NCBI GenBank assembly: GCA_947504705.1
Contig: CANNIA010000002.1
Location: 1 to 49,866 of the forward strand
Length of the DNA stretch: 49,866 nt
Direction of reading: 5' to 3'
Origin: Paracoccaceae bacterium
Lineage (GTDB): Bacteria; Pseudomonadota; Alphaproteobacteria; Rhodobacterales; Rhodobacteraceae
Position 1 is the stretch's first letter. Every line of letters begins with the position of its first letter. Shown here piece after piece: positions 8,377 through 17,077 of this stretch. Made by a program: the position numbers and the translations under genes. The notes under the pieces are model-generated. The model saw nothing but the letters and a program-made list of their open reading frames with translations. It made no database searches and was not told the DNA's origin.

Positions 8377-8829
8377 TCAGCTTGCCTCTTCCTCAAGGCT
8401 CAGCTTCATGTCCAGCAGCACCTGCTGGATCGCCAGCGTCTCGCGCAACAGCCGCTTGGCTTCGTTGATCGAAATCTTTCCGTCGCCAATCGCCTGATTG
8501 TATTCCGCCATCAGCATCCCGAACCTTTGCGCCAAGGCGACCACGTCCTGATTGACGCCCGAAGACGTGGCGTTCCGCTTTTCGCCGTCATAGGACAGCG
8601 TGATCCCGCGCAGGTCGGCCAATGCCGCCGTCACATGCGGAAAACGGCTTGAGGCCTCAAGCTGGGCCACGACATCGATCGGCATGAAGCGGTCGTCATG
8701 TTCGTCCTGATCCGAATAATAGCGCCCCAGCGTCGCCTTGGACTTGCCGGTCAGGGCTGCAGCCGCCTCGATCCCGACATCCTTGACCAGGGCTTCGGTG
8801 TGTTTTTTCAGATAGGTCTCGACAGACAT
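8377..8829 (-). CDS. Conserved hypothetical protein, HTH-like N-terminus (150 aa)
   Basis: A 150-residue soluble protein. The N-terminal part (VKDVGIEAAAALTGKSKATLGRY followed by FMPIDVVAQLEA) has the spacing of a helix-turn-helix and resembles phage CII-like regulators, but I cannot assign a family firmly. The C-terminal part is predicted helical, acidic and coiled-coil-like (INEAKRLLRETLAIQQVLL). It converges with the helicase gene across a 38-bp gap and diverges from thymidine kinase. DNA binding is inferred only. Confidence 0.7.
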   Translation of the reverse strand: MSVETYLKKHTEALVKDVGIEAAAALTGKSKATLGRYYSDQDEHDDRFMPIDVVAQLEASSRFPHVTAALADLRGITLSYDGEKRNATSSGVNQDVVALAQRFGMLMAEYNQAIGDGKISINEAKRLLRETLAIQQVLLDMKLSLEEEAS

Positions 8830-8923
8830 TCGCTACTCCACGCGCGGGCCCGGCAGATGACCGGGGAAAATACACTCACTTCTCCCATTAACCGGATGAA
8901 AATCCCTTGTCATGAATAATGGA

Positions 8924-8963
8924 GTTCCAAAGGTATGGAACGTTAACGAGTATACCGGTGTCC
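8924..8963. repeat. Short inverted repeats in the tdk upstream gap
   Basis: GTTCCA (8924-8929) and TGGAAC (8936-8941) form an inverted repeat, followed by the palindrome CGTTAACG (8941-8948). CCGGTGTCC at 8955-8963 recurs at 8994-9002. They lie in the 275-bp gap between the two divergent genes and may hold operators. No promoter could be picked with confidence. Confidence 0.3.
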
Positions 8964-9104
8964 CCAGCATCGGCCCGTTAAGGGGTCCGCTTCCCGGTGT
9001 CCTCGCAAGGGGAATACCGGGCAGCGGGCTCCGGTTGTTTTGGGTGGCGCAGTCCCGGCGGCGGGGCTTGCAGCGCCCCCCCGCCTCGCGCTAGGCCTTG
9101 GGCC

Positions 9105-9683
9105 ATGGCCAAGCTTTACTTTCACTACTCGACCATGAACGCGGGGAAATCGACCTCGCTTCTGCAGGCATCGCACAACTACCGCGAAGGCGGGATGGCG
9201 ACCTATCTGATCACCGCCCAATTCGACAACCGCGCCGGCGAAGGTCGGATCGCCAGCCGCATCGGCATTGGCGAACCGGCTGACACATTCGGACCCGACG
9301 AAGATCTCTTCGCCAAACTGCAGGCGCGGTTTGCCGAAGGCCCGGTCGCCTGTGTCTTTATCGACGAGGCGCAGTTCCTGTCAAAGCCGCAAGTCTGGCA
9401 ACTGGCCCGTGCGGTCGATGACCTTGGCGTGCCGGTCATGTGCTATGGGCTGCGGGTGGACTTTCAGGGCAACCTCTTCCCTGGTTCAGCCGCGCTTTTG
9501 GCTTGGGCCGATGAGATGCGTGAGGTCCGCACGATCTGCCACTGCGGCAAGAAGGCCACGATGGTTGTCCGCAAAGGACCGGACGGACGGGCGCTGAAGG
9601 ATGGAGAGCAGGTGGTGATCGGCGGGAATGAAACCTACGTCAGCCTTTGCCGCCGTCACTGGCGCGAAGCTGTCGGCGGCTGA
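9105..9683 (+). CDS. tdk: Thymidine kinase
   Basis: Phosphorylates thymidine to dTMP with ATP in the pyrimidine salvage pathway. The 192-residue length and layout fit the type II TK1-like family. The P loop is at residues 9-17 (STMNAGKST), Walker B and the catalytic acid are in CVFIDEAQFL, and the lasso/zinc region has CHCGKKA plus a later Cys (SLCRRHW). The ATG at 9105 begins MAKLYFHYSTMN, the conserved start; an upstream in-frame ATG at 8997 would add 36 atypical residues. Its 3' end overlaps the convergent transporter gene by 28 bp. It fits with the nucleoside-salvage operon 3 kb away. Confidence 0.95.
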   Translation: MAKLYFHYSTMNAGKSTSLLQASHNYREGGMATYLITAQFDNRAGEGRIASRIGIGEPADTFGPDEDLFAKLQARFAEGPVACVFIDEAQFLSKPQVWQLARAVDDLGVPVMCYGLRVDFQGNLFPGSAALLAWADEMREVRTICHCGKKATMVVRKGPDGRALKDGEQVVIGGNETYVSLCRRHWREAVGG

Positions 9684-10579
9684 CGGGCGATCATCACTCC
9701 TGCCAGCACGATCAGGGCCATCCCGATCCAGGAATACCAGCCCAAGGTCTCGCCCCAGATCGCCCAGGTCCAGAAGGCCGAGGCGGGCAGGATCACATAT
9801 TCGAAGACCGAAACCTTGGCCGCTTCGGCCATCTGATAGGCCTTGATCATCAGGCCCACGCCCAACAGCGAACCTGCGGCCTGCACAAACGTCCACCAAA
9901 GGAAAGTTGCCGTCGGCCATTCCGGGCCACGGAACAGGAACTGGGCCGGACCTTCGGCAACCTCGATCGGAAAGGTCCAAAGGATAGCCATACCGATCAA
10001 TCCCAACACCCCCAGCATGCCGAAGAAGCCACCCAGCAGAGTTTCGGCAGATTCCTCGGCGCACCATTTGCGGGTCGCGATATTGCCCATCGCATACATC
10101 GCCCCGGCAATCACTGGCAGCAAGGCTGCAACGCTAGCGCCCTGCGCAACCTCGGGGCCAAGCACGATCACCACACCCGAGAACCCAACCGCCACTGCCG
10201 CCGCCTGCCATAGGTTGATCGGCTGGCCATAGATCAGCCGCTGGATCAACAGCACGAAGATCGGTGCAGTGAAAAGCCCGGCCGCAACCTGCGCCACAGG
10301 CAAATAGGCCAGCGCGCCGAAATAGATCACCATTGCGGCCCCATGGATCGCCGAGCGCGCAAGAACCGCCCGCGGGTGAACCGGGCGCAGGCGCAGCCCC
10401 AGCGGCACCGAAAGCGCCAGCAGCAGCGCCAGAGCCATCGCCGTCCGCGTCGCATGGAACTGCCAAAGCCCTGCATCCTTGGCGATCACCCGGACGAAAT
10501 TGTCGGTAAAGCCAATGAGGCTTGCATAGATCATGACCGCAATGGCTGCGGCGAGTGTCCGGCTTGCGCTATTGCTCAT
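9656..10579 (-). CDS. DMT-superfamily (EamA) transporter
   Basis: A 307-residue inner-membrane protein with ten hydrophobic segments arranged as two EamA repeats. The first runs from AAAIAVMIYASLIGFTDNFVR and the second from LLPVIAGAMYAMGNIATRKWC. Such transporters export metabolites or amino acids; the substrate is unknown. The ATG at 10579 (MSNSASRT) places the first membrane helix right after a short N-terminus. A longer frame to 10687 is open, but the added residues lack family character. The last codons overlap tdk tail to tail. Confidence 0.85.
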   Translation of the reverse strand: MSNSASRTLAAAIAVMIYASLIGFTDNFVRVIAKDAGLWQFHATRTAMALALLLALSVPLGLRLRPVHPRAVLARSAIHGAAMVIYFGALAYLPVAQVAAGLFTAPIFVLLIQRLIYGQPINLWQAAAVAVGFSGVVIVLGPEVAQGASVAALLPVIAGAMYAMGNIATRKWCAEESAETLLGGFFGMLGVLGLIGMAILWTFPIEVAEGPAQFLFRGPEWPTATFLWWTFVQAAGSLLGVGLMIKAYQMAEAAKVSVFEYVILPASAFWTWAIWGETLGWYSWIGMALIVLAGVMIARQPPTASRQ

Positions 10580-10756
10580 CGTCTCTGCCCATTGCCATAT
10601 GGCCTCCCTTAGCCCACCGTTCGCCTGGGTTGCCAGTCTGATCGCGACCATATCGGCGATTTCCGGGTCGCCGTCACCACTTCCCAACGGGAGTCATTGT
10701 TCTGCGTCGATGCTGACGGTAAGATCAGCCCCAGAGCGGCAAGGACCATTAAGCCG

Positions 10757-11779
10757 ATGACGGCGCTTAAAAAGTATCAAAGGCTCGAATGCTTTGGCCT
10801 GTGGCGGCAGACGCCCCATGATCAGCGCCGCGAAGTTCACATTCGCCTTGGTGACGCCACCCTTATCCTGATCGACCCCAAAAGTGGCACGGCCCTTAGC
10901 CATTGGTCGCTTCCTGCGATTGAACAGTTGAACAAGGGCACCTGGCCGCCGGTCTTTGCGCCGGGCTTGGAGTCTGGCGAAAGCCTGGAGCTTGACGACT
11001 CTGACATGGTCGCGGCGCTTGAAACTGTGCAGTCCGCCGTTCGGGCCGCAGTCGCAAGGCCTGGGCGGCTGCGCAAACTTATTCTTGCGGGCATGGCGCT
11101 TGCGCTGGTCGGTGGCGGGGTGCTTTGGCTTCCCGGAGCACTGGTTGCGCATACGGCCTCGGTCCTGCCGCCGGCGCAGCGGGCCGAAATCGGCCAGCGT
11201 GCGTTGGATGATCTGGCCAGCGTTACCGGGGCCGCATGCAACAACCCCTTGGGGCTTCGCGCACTCGCCCAGCTTTCCGAGCGCGTCTTCGGACCGGTTG
11301 ACACGCCCATTCTTTACGTCATGCCCGAAGGCGTCGACCGCCCGATACACCTTCCGGGCGACATGATCATCCTGCCCCGTCGCCTGATCGAGAGTGCCGA
11401 CGGCCCCGAAGCCGTAGCTGGCGCAGCCCTGGTCGAAATACTGCGCGCCAAGACACATGATCCAATCCTGCCTTTGCTTGGCTATGTCGGGCTTGGTGCC
11501 ACCTTCAAGATGCTCACGACGGCTGAACTGCCGGACACAGCGCTTGTCGGTTATGGTGAAGAACTGCTGCGCGCCGAACCCGAAGCGCTTGAGACCGCAC
11601 TGATCCTTGAAGCTTTTGAATCCACGCAGATCCCAGCAACGCCCTATGCCCTTGCCGTGAACCCAGGCGACGCAGCACTGCAGGCACTTGCCGACAGCGA
11701 CCCCTACAAGGGGCTTTCGCCGTCCCCATTGGTTTCGGACGAAGACTGGGTCGCTCTTCAGGGAATCTGTGGCGGCTGA
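10757..11779 (+). CDS. Membrane protein resembling an M48 peptidase without its catalytic motif
   Basis: A 340-residue protein. A cytoplasmic N-terminal domain (about residues 1-105) is followed by one membrane segment (LILAGMALALVGGGVLWLPG) and a periplasmic domain. The region LYVMPEGVDRPIHLPGDMIILPRRLIE looks like the M48 fold preceding the zinc helix, but where HExxH is expected the sequence reads LVEILRAKT, so metal binding is unlikely. It may be an inactive scaffold or inhibitor-like relative of secreted proteases. MTALKKYQRLE at 10757 is the chosen start; the frame is open to 10697. Such proteins recur in Rhodobacteraceae, as far as I recall. Function unknown. Confidence 0.7.
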   Translation: MTALKKYQRLECFGLWRQTPHDQRREVHIRLGDATLILIDPKSGTALSHWSLPAIEQLNKGTWPPVFAPGLESGESLELDDSDMVAALETVQSAVRAAVARPGRLRKLILAGMALALVGGGVLWLPGALVAHTASVLPPAQRAEIGQRALDDLASVTGAACNNPLGLRALAQLSERVFGPVDTPILYVMPEGVDRPIHLPGDMIILPRRLIESADGPEAVAGAALVEILRAKTHDPILPLLGYVGLGATFKMLTTAELPDTALVGYGEELLRAEPEALETALILEAFESTQIPATPYALAVNPGDAALQALADSDPYKGLSPSPLVSDEDWVALQGICGG

Positions 11780-11782
11780 TTG

Positions 11783-12403
11783 CTAACGGCGCATCAACAC
11801 GGCGTCGGGAAATCCAGCCTCATGCAGCGTCTTGAGCGCCTGTTCGGCCTTTGATTTATGGTTGAAAGGCCCGGCAAATACGGTCACCAAGCCCTGCTCT
11901 CCGCCTTCAAGTTGCCCGGTCAGGACGGGATATCCAAAGGCTTCGGCGGCTGCCATGGCCTTGTTGACGTTGCTTTGAAAGCCAAAGCTTCCAAGGGCCA
12001 CGACAAAATCACCGGCCTCATCAATCTCTTCGACCGGGGCAGGTTTAGGTGCCGGTTCGGCAGGTGCCACAGCAACGGCAGCGGGCTCCGCAGTACCGGC
12101 ATCGGGGGCGGGAACCGCTTCCTCTGCACCGGCTTCCCCAACGACCGGGACCCGGTTGCCAGACGGAGGATAGCCGCAAAGCAGCTTCCCGCCCGACGTA
12201 ACCCGCGGCACCCAAAGCGTTTCTGCATCCGTTCCGGCCCGCACAAACACACACCCCTCGCTGTCAACATATTGCTGCCCGGCGTAGCCCGCCGGTGGAA
12301 ACTCGGCCGGCTGCCCCGTGCCCTGGGCCTGAATCGACGAGATCAGCCCGACCGATGCGAATAGCACCGCCACAATCAGCCCAAGCCAACTGCGCCCAGT
12401 CAT
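11783..12403 (-). CDS. SPOR-domain protein
   Basis: A 206-residue exported protein. A signal peptide or anchor at residues 1-26 ends near SIQAQ. A middle domain carries two cysteines ([19 protein letters not shown]), then comes a Pro/Ala-rich linker. The C-terminal SPOR domain (about residues 130-206) has [19 protein letters not shown] and [22 protein letters not shown] domains bind denuded glycan strands at the division septum. Its start overlaps the upp stop as ATGA, so it is the last gene of the nucleoside operon by position, although its role looks unrelated. Confidence 0.85.
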   Translation of the reverse strand: MTGRSWLGLIVAVLFASVGLISSIQAQGTGQPAEFPPAGYAGQQYVDSEGCVFVRAGTDAETLWVPRVTSGGKLLCGYPPSGNRVPVVGEAGAEEAVPAPDAGTAEPAAVAVAPAEPAPKPAPVEEIDEAGDFVVALGSFGFQSNVNKAMAAAEAFGYPVLTGQLEGGEQGLVTVFAGPFNHKSKAEQALKTLHEAGFPDAVLMRR

Positions 12404-13032
12404 TTGGTGCCAAACATCCGGTCCCCGGCATCACCAAGGCCCGGCACGATATAGCCATGGTCGTTCAGATGGCTGTCCACTGCCGCGGTGACGATGGGCA
12501 CATCGGGGTGCGCCTCTTTCATCCGGGCGATGCCTTCGGGGGCCGCCAGCAGGCACAGGAACCGTATCTGTTTCGCCCCCGCCTTTTTCAACAAATCCAC
12601 CGCCGCCGCCGATGAATTTCCCGTCGCCAGCATCGGATCGACGACGATGGCAATCCGGTCCTCCATATGGTCCGGCAGCTTGCAGTAGTATTGCACCGGC
12701 TGCAGCGTTTCGGGGTCACGATAAAGCCCCACAAAACCCACCCGCGCCGCCGGGATAAGCTCCAGAATGCCATCCAGTAGCCCGTTCCCGGCCCGCAGGA
12801 TCGAAACCAGCGCCAGCTTCTTGCCCTCGATTTCCGGAGCATCCATCTCCTCCAGCGGAGTTTCAATGCGCCGGGTGGTCATCGGCAGTTCGCGCGTGAC
12901 CTCATAGGCCAAGAGCAGGCTGATCTCGCGCAGCAAACGGCGAAAGCTCGCGGTCGAGGTGCCCTTGTCCCGCATCAGGCTCAACTTGTGCTGGACCAAG
13001 GGGTGCGTGACGACGGTCAGGTGATCCAGCAT
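12400..13032 (-). CDS. upp: Uracil phosphoribosyltransferase
   Basis: Converts uracil and PRPP to UMP, the final step for uracil recovered in pyrimidine salvage. The 210-residue length is typical. Conserved segments: [17 protein letters not shown], the base-binding [12 protein letters not shown], the PRPP loop [12 protein letters not shown] (family usual DPMLATGGS; here Asn replaces one Gly), and the C-terminal [10 protein letters not shown] uracil loop. It starts two bases after the add stop and overlaps the SPOR gene by 4 nt. Confidence 0.96.
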   Translation of the reverse strand: MLDHLTVVTHPLVQHKLSLMRDKGTSTASFRRLLREISLLLAYEVTRELPMTTRRIETPLEEMDAPEIEGKKLALVSILRAGNGLLDGILELIPAARVGFVGLYRDPETLQPVQYYCKLPDHMEDRIAIVVDPMLATGNSSAAAVDLLKKAGAKQIRFLCLLAAPEGIARMKEAHPDVPIVTAAVDSHLNDHGYIVPGLGDAGDRMFGTK

Positions 13033-13034
13033 TC

Positions 13035-14006
13035 TCAGGCCTCCAGCAGTTTCGCGATCTTCGCCTTGGTATCGGCGTCACAAAAGGCCGCGTCAAGCGA
13101 CTGGCGCGCGATCCTGCGGAATTGGGCCTCGTCCCAGTCAAAGGCCCGGTGCAACTCCTGGTACTCCCTCGCCATGGTGGTGTGAAAGAACGGCGGATCG
13201 TCGGTCGAGATGGTGACCTTGCATCCTCGCCGGTCCAGTTCGGCAATCGGATGGTCGCGGAAGGTCGGATAGATGCCCAAAGTCACGTTCGAGCCGGGGC
13301 ACACTTCCAGCACGATCCCCTTTTCCGCCAACTCGTCCACCAGCGCGAGGTCTTCAATCGCCCGCACCCCATGCCCGATCCGCTCGACTTCAAGGTCGCG
13401 CACCGCGTCGCGCACGCTGTCGGGTCCGCCCCATTCCCCAGCGTGGGCGGTCAGCCGCAACCCCGCCTCGCGCGCGCAGTCGAAAGACCAGCGGAAATCC
13501 TTGGGTGCGCCGATCTTCTCATCCCCCGCGATGCCAAACCCGACGATCCAATCCCCCGCCGTCTCGGCTGCGCACCGCGCCGTCTCGCGCGCCTTTTCGG
13601 GTCCGAAATGCCGGATGCAGGTGATGATCCCGCGCAGCGTGATGCCCATCTCCCGCTCGGCCTGATCCGCAGCCTCTTGCATCGCGTGCAGATATTCCTT
13701 CCACGCACCCACATCGCGCCCGCCGCAGAAATCGGGGCTGATGAAGGTTTCCGAATAAACCACCCCCGAGGCCGCCGATTCCTCCAACACCGCCAGCACC
13801 AACCGCTGATAATCGCGCGGGGACTGCAGGGCCGAAGTCGCCGCCTCATAGACCTTCAGAAAATCCCAGAAATCCTTGTAGCTGTAACTCCCCCGTTCAT
13901 CGAAGACCCCGGCTATATCCAGATGCTTCTCCTTCGCCAGCCCAGCGATGAAGGCGGGAGGCGCGGCCCCCTCCAGATGCAGATGAAGTTCAACCTTCGG
14001 CAGCAT
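13035..14006 (-). CDS. add: Adenosine deaminase
   Basis: Deaminates adenosine or deoxyadenosine to inosine or deoxyinosine. The 323-residue amidohydrolase shows zinc ligands HLHLEG near the N-terminus, HAGE in the middle ([11 protein letters not shown]), HGVRA after it, and the catalytic Asp pair in [10 protein letters not shown]. The ATG at 14006 ([10 protein letters not shown]) has a strong ribosome site, GAAGAGGAAGG, just upstream; the frame extends to 14243, but that part is not family-like. It sits between deoB and upp in the operon. An adenine deaminase activity cannot be excluded from sequence alone, since the two families are close. Confidence 0.92.
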   Translation of the reverse strand: MLPKVELHLHLEGAAPPAFIAGLAKEKHLDIAGVFDERGSYSYKDFWDFLKVYEAATSALQSPRDYQRLVLAVLEESAASGVVYSETFISPDFCGGRDVGAWKEYLHAMQEAADQAEREMGITLRGIITCIRHFGPEKARETARCAAETAGDWIVGFGIAGDEKIGAPKDFRWSFDCAREAGLRLTAHAGEWGGPDSVRDAVRDLEVERIGHGVRAIEDLALVDELAEKGIVLEVCPGSNVTLGIYPTFRDHPIAELDRRGCKVTISTDDPPFFHTTMAREYQELHRAFDWDEAQFRRIARQSLDAAFCDADTKAKIAKLLEA

Positions 14007-14086
14007 AGTTCCTTCCTCTTCCCAGTGCTCTTGGTCAAAATACTCCACGGGGGTCCGGGGGTGTGAAACCCACTGTTCGCCAGAGG

Positions 14087-15298
14087 TCACAGAAAACTCC
14101 GCCCCGGCCCCTGCGCCGGAACCCCCAGATGCGCCGCCAAAGACGCGCCAACGTCGACAAACCCGCGCAATCCCACCTCGCGCGCGCCGACACCCCAAGC
14201 CACGACCGGCACCCTTTCGCGGGTGTGGTCGGTCCCGCGCCAAGTCGGGTCATTGCCATGGTCAGCAGTGAAGATCGCAAGGTCACCGGCGCGTAGCGTG
14301 GCAAAGAACCGGGGCAGGCCGGCATCGAACCACTCCAGCGCCCGGGCATATCCCGCCACGTCGCGGGGGTGGCCGTAAAGCGAGTCGAACTCGACAAAGT
14401 TAGCAAAGGTCAAGGAACCTTCCTCAGCCTGGCCGCCAAGGCGCAACAGATGTTCGAAAAGATCAGCATCGCTTTTCCCCTTCGACAACGTCCCGATTCC
14501 GCGCATCGAAAAGATATCACCGATCTTGCCCACCGCATGCGTCGCCCGGCCTGCCCCGGCGACCCAGTCCAGAAGCGTGGGCGAAGGAGGTTCGATGGCA
14601 TAGTCATGCCGGTTCGAGGTGCGCTTGAAATCGCCACAACTGCCGGTAAAGGGCCGCGCAATGACGCGCCCAACCTTCCGGGCATGCAGCATGGGGGCAA
14701 GATCCTTACACAGCTTCAAAAGCCGCTCCAACCCGAAAGCCTCTTCATGCGCAGCGATCTGGAAGACGGAATCCGCCGAGGTATAGCAGATCGGCCAACC
14801 GGTCCGCAGATGCTCTTCGTAGTGTTCTGCAATGATCGGAACACCCGAAGCGTGGCAGTTGCCAAGGATCCCCTCTGTCCCCGCCAGACGGCAGACTTCG
14901 GCGACGATCTCTGGCGGAAAGGCGGGCACGGTCTCGGGAAAATATGTCCAGTCCCAAGGCACCGGCACCCCCGCCAATTCCCAATGGCCAGACGGAGTAT
15001 CCTTGCCCTTCGAAACTTCCGTCGCAGCCCCCCACAGCCCCAAAGGCACTGCCGTCAACCCCGGTGTCGCAGCACCCGAGGCACGCCGGATCGCTGCCCC
15101 CAGCCCCAACCGGTCCAGGTTCGGCATCTTCAGCAAACCGCTTCGACCCACATCAGCCCGACCCTCGGCACAGGCCTGCGCGATATGGGCCAGCGAGTTC
15201 GACCCCGCGTCCCCGCCTACCCCATCGCCAAAGGCCGCCGCATCCGGCGCTCCGCCGCAGCCGACGGAATCCATCACGATCAGGAATGCCCGCGTCAT
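14087..15298 (-). CDS. deoB: Phosphopentomutase
   Basis: Interconverts ribose 1-phosphate or deoxyribose 1-phosphate with the 5-phosphates, linking nucleoside phosphorolysis to central carbon metabolism. The 403-residue protein belongs to the alkaline-phosphatase-like superfamily. The N-terminal metal site is FLIVMDSVGCGGAPDA, the substrate region VPIIAEHYEEH, and the C-terminal metal site FTADHGNDPTWRGTDHTRE. Its ATG overlaps the deoA stop by one base (TGATG). An 80-bp gap separates it from add, the largest gap inside the operon. Confidence 0.96.
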   Translation of the reverse strand: MTRAFLIVMDSVGCGGAPDAAAFGDGVGGDAGSNSLAHIAQACAEGRADVGRSGLLKMPNLDRLGLGAAIRRASGAATPGLTAVPLGLWGAATEVSKGKDTPSGHWELAGVPVPWDWTYFPETVPAFPPEIVAEVCRLAGTEGILGNCHASGVPIIAEHYEEHLRTGWPICYTSADSVFQIAAHEEAFGLERLLKLCKDLAPMLHARKVGRVIARPFTGSCGDFKRTSNRHDYAIEPPSPTLLDWVAGAGRATHAVGKIGDIFSMRGIGTLSKGKSDADLFEHLLRLGGQAEEGSLTFANFVEFDSLYGHPRDVAGYARALEWFDAGLPRFFATLRAGDLAIFTADHGNDPTWRGTDHTRERVPVVAWGVGAREVGLRGFVDVGASLAAHLGVPAQGPGRSFL

Positions 15299-16608
15299 CA
15301 GCCGATCCTCTTTTGCACTAGCGCCGGTTCGGCGGGCGGTTCTGACCCGATCACATAGGCCGCCTGCACGACCCTGACCGCCTCGCGCGCTGCCTCTTCG
15401 GTCACGGCATGAACCATGGCCAAGGGAACTCCTGCCCCGGTTTCCTCGCCAATCCCGGCAAGGTCCGACAGGCCAACCGACGGGTTCACCCGGTCGCCTT
15501 CGCGCAACCGCCCGCCACCCAGATGCACCACGGCCAACCCCAACGCCTCACCATCAATGGCGGTGACAAAGCCATCCTCCAGCGCCGGAACCTCGACCAT
15601 CACGGGGGCCGAGGGCAGCCGATCCGGCCAACGGTCGACGAAATCGGCAGGTCCACCTTGCGCCACGACCATACGGCCGAAGCATTCCGCCGCTGCCCCC
15701 GATTCCAGCGCTTGGGCAATCCGGCCCTCGCCATCCTTGGCATCCGACGCAAGCCCGGCCAGCGCCAGCACCTCGCCGCCCAAGGCCACCGTCAGATCCC
15801 ACAACGCGGTGTTGACCGAAGTCCCGGTCAGCGTCTCCATCACTTCAATGATCTCCAGCGCATTGCCCGCCGCCGTCGCCAAAGGCTGCGACATGTCGGT
15901 GATCAGCGCCGATGTCATGCACCCCGCCCCCTGCGCCGTCGCCACCAGTGATCGCGCCAATGCCTCCGCCCGCTCTGGCGTTTTCATGAACGCGCCCGAG
16001 CCGCACTTCACGTCCAAGACCAGCGCCTCCAACCCCGCTGCCAGCTTCTTCGACAAGATCGACGCCGTGATCAGGTCAATCGACTCCACCGTCGCGGACA
16101 CATCGCGGATCGCATAAAGCCGCCGGTCCGCCGGTGCCAAATCGGCTGTGGCTGCCACGATCGCACACTTCACCTCGACCATCTGCTTGCGGAGCGCGCT
16201 TTCCGTCAGCCCGGTGCGGAACCCCGGAATCGCTTCCAATTTGTCAAGTGTCCCGCCCGTATGCCCTAGCCCGCGGCCGGAGATCATCGGCACATAGGCC
16301 CCGCAGCAAGCCAGCGCCGGGGCGAGCAGCAGCGAGGTACAATCCCCGATCCCCCCCGTGGAATGCTTGTCCACCACCGGCCCCGGCAGGTCCCACGCCA
16401 GAACTTTGCCGGAATCGCGCATTCCCCGAGTCAGGGCCACCCGGCCCTCCTCGCTCAACCCCTTGAGCAGGACCGCCATCGCAAAGGCCCCGGCTTGGGC
16501 ATCCGTCACCTCTCCCGAAGCCAGACCTGCAGCGAACCAGCGCAGGTCGTCGGTCGAGGGCTGACCGCCATCTCGAATGCGAGCAATGATGGCCCGTGCG
16601 TCACTCAT
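15298..16608 (-). CDS. deoA: Thymidine phosphorylase
   Basis: Cleaves thymidine, and probably deoxyuridine, with phosphate to give the base and deoxyribose 1-phosphate, which DeoB then uses. The 436-residue protein has the helical N-domain (ARIRDGGQPSTDDLRWFAAGLASG), the phosphate-binding KHSTGGIGD, LDVKCGSGAFM and the DKLEAIPGFRT segment. The start at 16608 (MSDARAII) overlaps the cdd stop as ATGA. A frame open further to 16887 is the antisense shadow of cdd and is not used. Confidence 0.95.
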   Translation of the reverse strand: MSDARAIIARIRDGGQPSTDDLRWFAAGLASGEVTDAQAGAFAMAVLLKGLSEEGRVALTRGMRDSGKVLAWDLPGPVVDKHSTGGIGDCTSLLLAPALACCGAYVPMISGRGLGHTGGTLDKLEAIPGFRTGLTESALRKQMVEVKCAIVAATADLAPADRRLYAIRDVSATVESIDLITASILSKKLAAGLEALVLDVKCGSGAFMKTPERAEALARSLVATAQGAGCMTSALITDMSQPLATAAGNALEIIEVMETLTGTSVNTALWDLTVALGGEVLALAGLASDAKDGEGRIAQALESGAAAECFGRMVVAQGGPADFVDRWPDRLPSAPVMVEVPALEDGFVTAIDGEALGLAVVHLGGGRLREGDRVNPSVGLSDLAGIGEETGAGVPLAMVHAVTEEAAREAVRVVQAAYVIGSEPPAEPALVQKRIG

Positions 16609-16997
16609 GTCCGCTCCATATGGGCGGCGGTAAACACGCCGGGAAGCAACTCTGCCACCGTCATTACCAGCGATTTCCCATCCGTGGTGCAAAGGGTGAC
16701 CTTCACCTCCTGCTCGGCGAATTCCGCGATCTTCTGGCGGCAACCGCCGCAAGGGGGCACCGGGTCCGGGCTGTCGGCGATCACGCAAACCTCGGCAATC
16801 CGGCTGTCCCCGGCGGCAATCATCGCCGCAATCGCCCCCGCTTCGGCGCAGGTGCCTTCCGGGTAGGCCACGTTTTCCACGTTGCAACCAACATGCACCG
16901 CCCCGCTGGTCGACCGCAAAGCCGCGCCCACCTTGAACCGAGAATAGGGCGCATAGGCCCGCTCCCGAACCGCCGTCGCTGCCGCAAGAAGCGTCAT
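16605..16997 (-). CDS. cdd: Cytidine deaminase
   Basis: First gene of the salvage operon; deaminates cytidine and deoxycytidine to uridine and deoxyuridine. The 130-residue homotetrameric type has the zinc ligand and catalytic acid in CAEAGAIAAM, the other two zinc cysteines in PPCGGCRQ, and the substrate loop YSRFKVGAAL. The start at 16997 (MTLLAAATAV) is preferred; the upstream in-frame ATG at 17036 would run through the palindromic operator-like DNA. The next gene, deoA, overlaps by 4 nt. Confidence 0.94.
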   Translation of the reverse strand: MTLLAAATAVRERAYAPYSRFKVGAALRSTSGAVHVGCNVENVAYPEGTCAEAGAIAAMIAAGDSRIAEVCVIADSPDPVPPCGGCRQKIAEFAEQEVKVTLCTTDGKSLVMTVAELLPGVFTAAHMERT

Positions 16998-17008
16998 CGC
17001 GCCCTCCC

Positions 17009-17044
17009 CTGACCTACGGCCAGATTCCCTGACCATTTGGTCAG
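17009..17044. promoter_or_regulatory. Two tandem TetR-like operators before the nucleoside operon
   Basis: CTGACCA-TT-TGGTCAG (17029-17044) is an inverted repeat with 7-bp arms. A weaker copy, CTGACC-TAC-GGCCAG (17009-17023), lies directly beside it, and both are followed by ATT. TGACCA...TGGTCA is a common TetR-family operator shape. They lie 12-47 bp upstream of the cdd start and 34 bp beyond the end of the cupin gene. The palindromes are visible; the regulator is not encoded nearby. A role as terminator of the cupin gene is less likely because there is no T run. Confidence 0.5.
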
Positions 17045-17077
17045 ATTGTGGGCCGCTTCAGCCCGTTCTGCAAGCGT

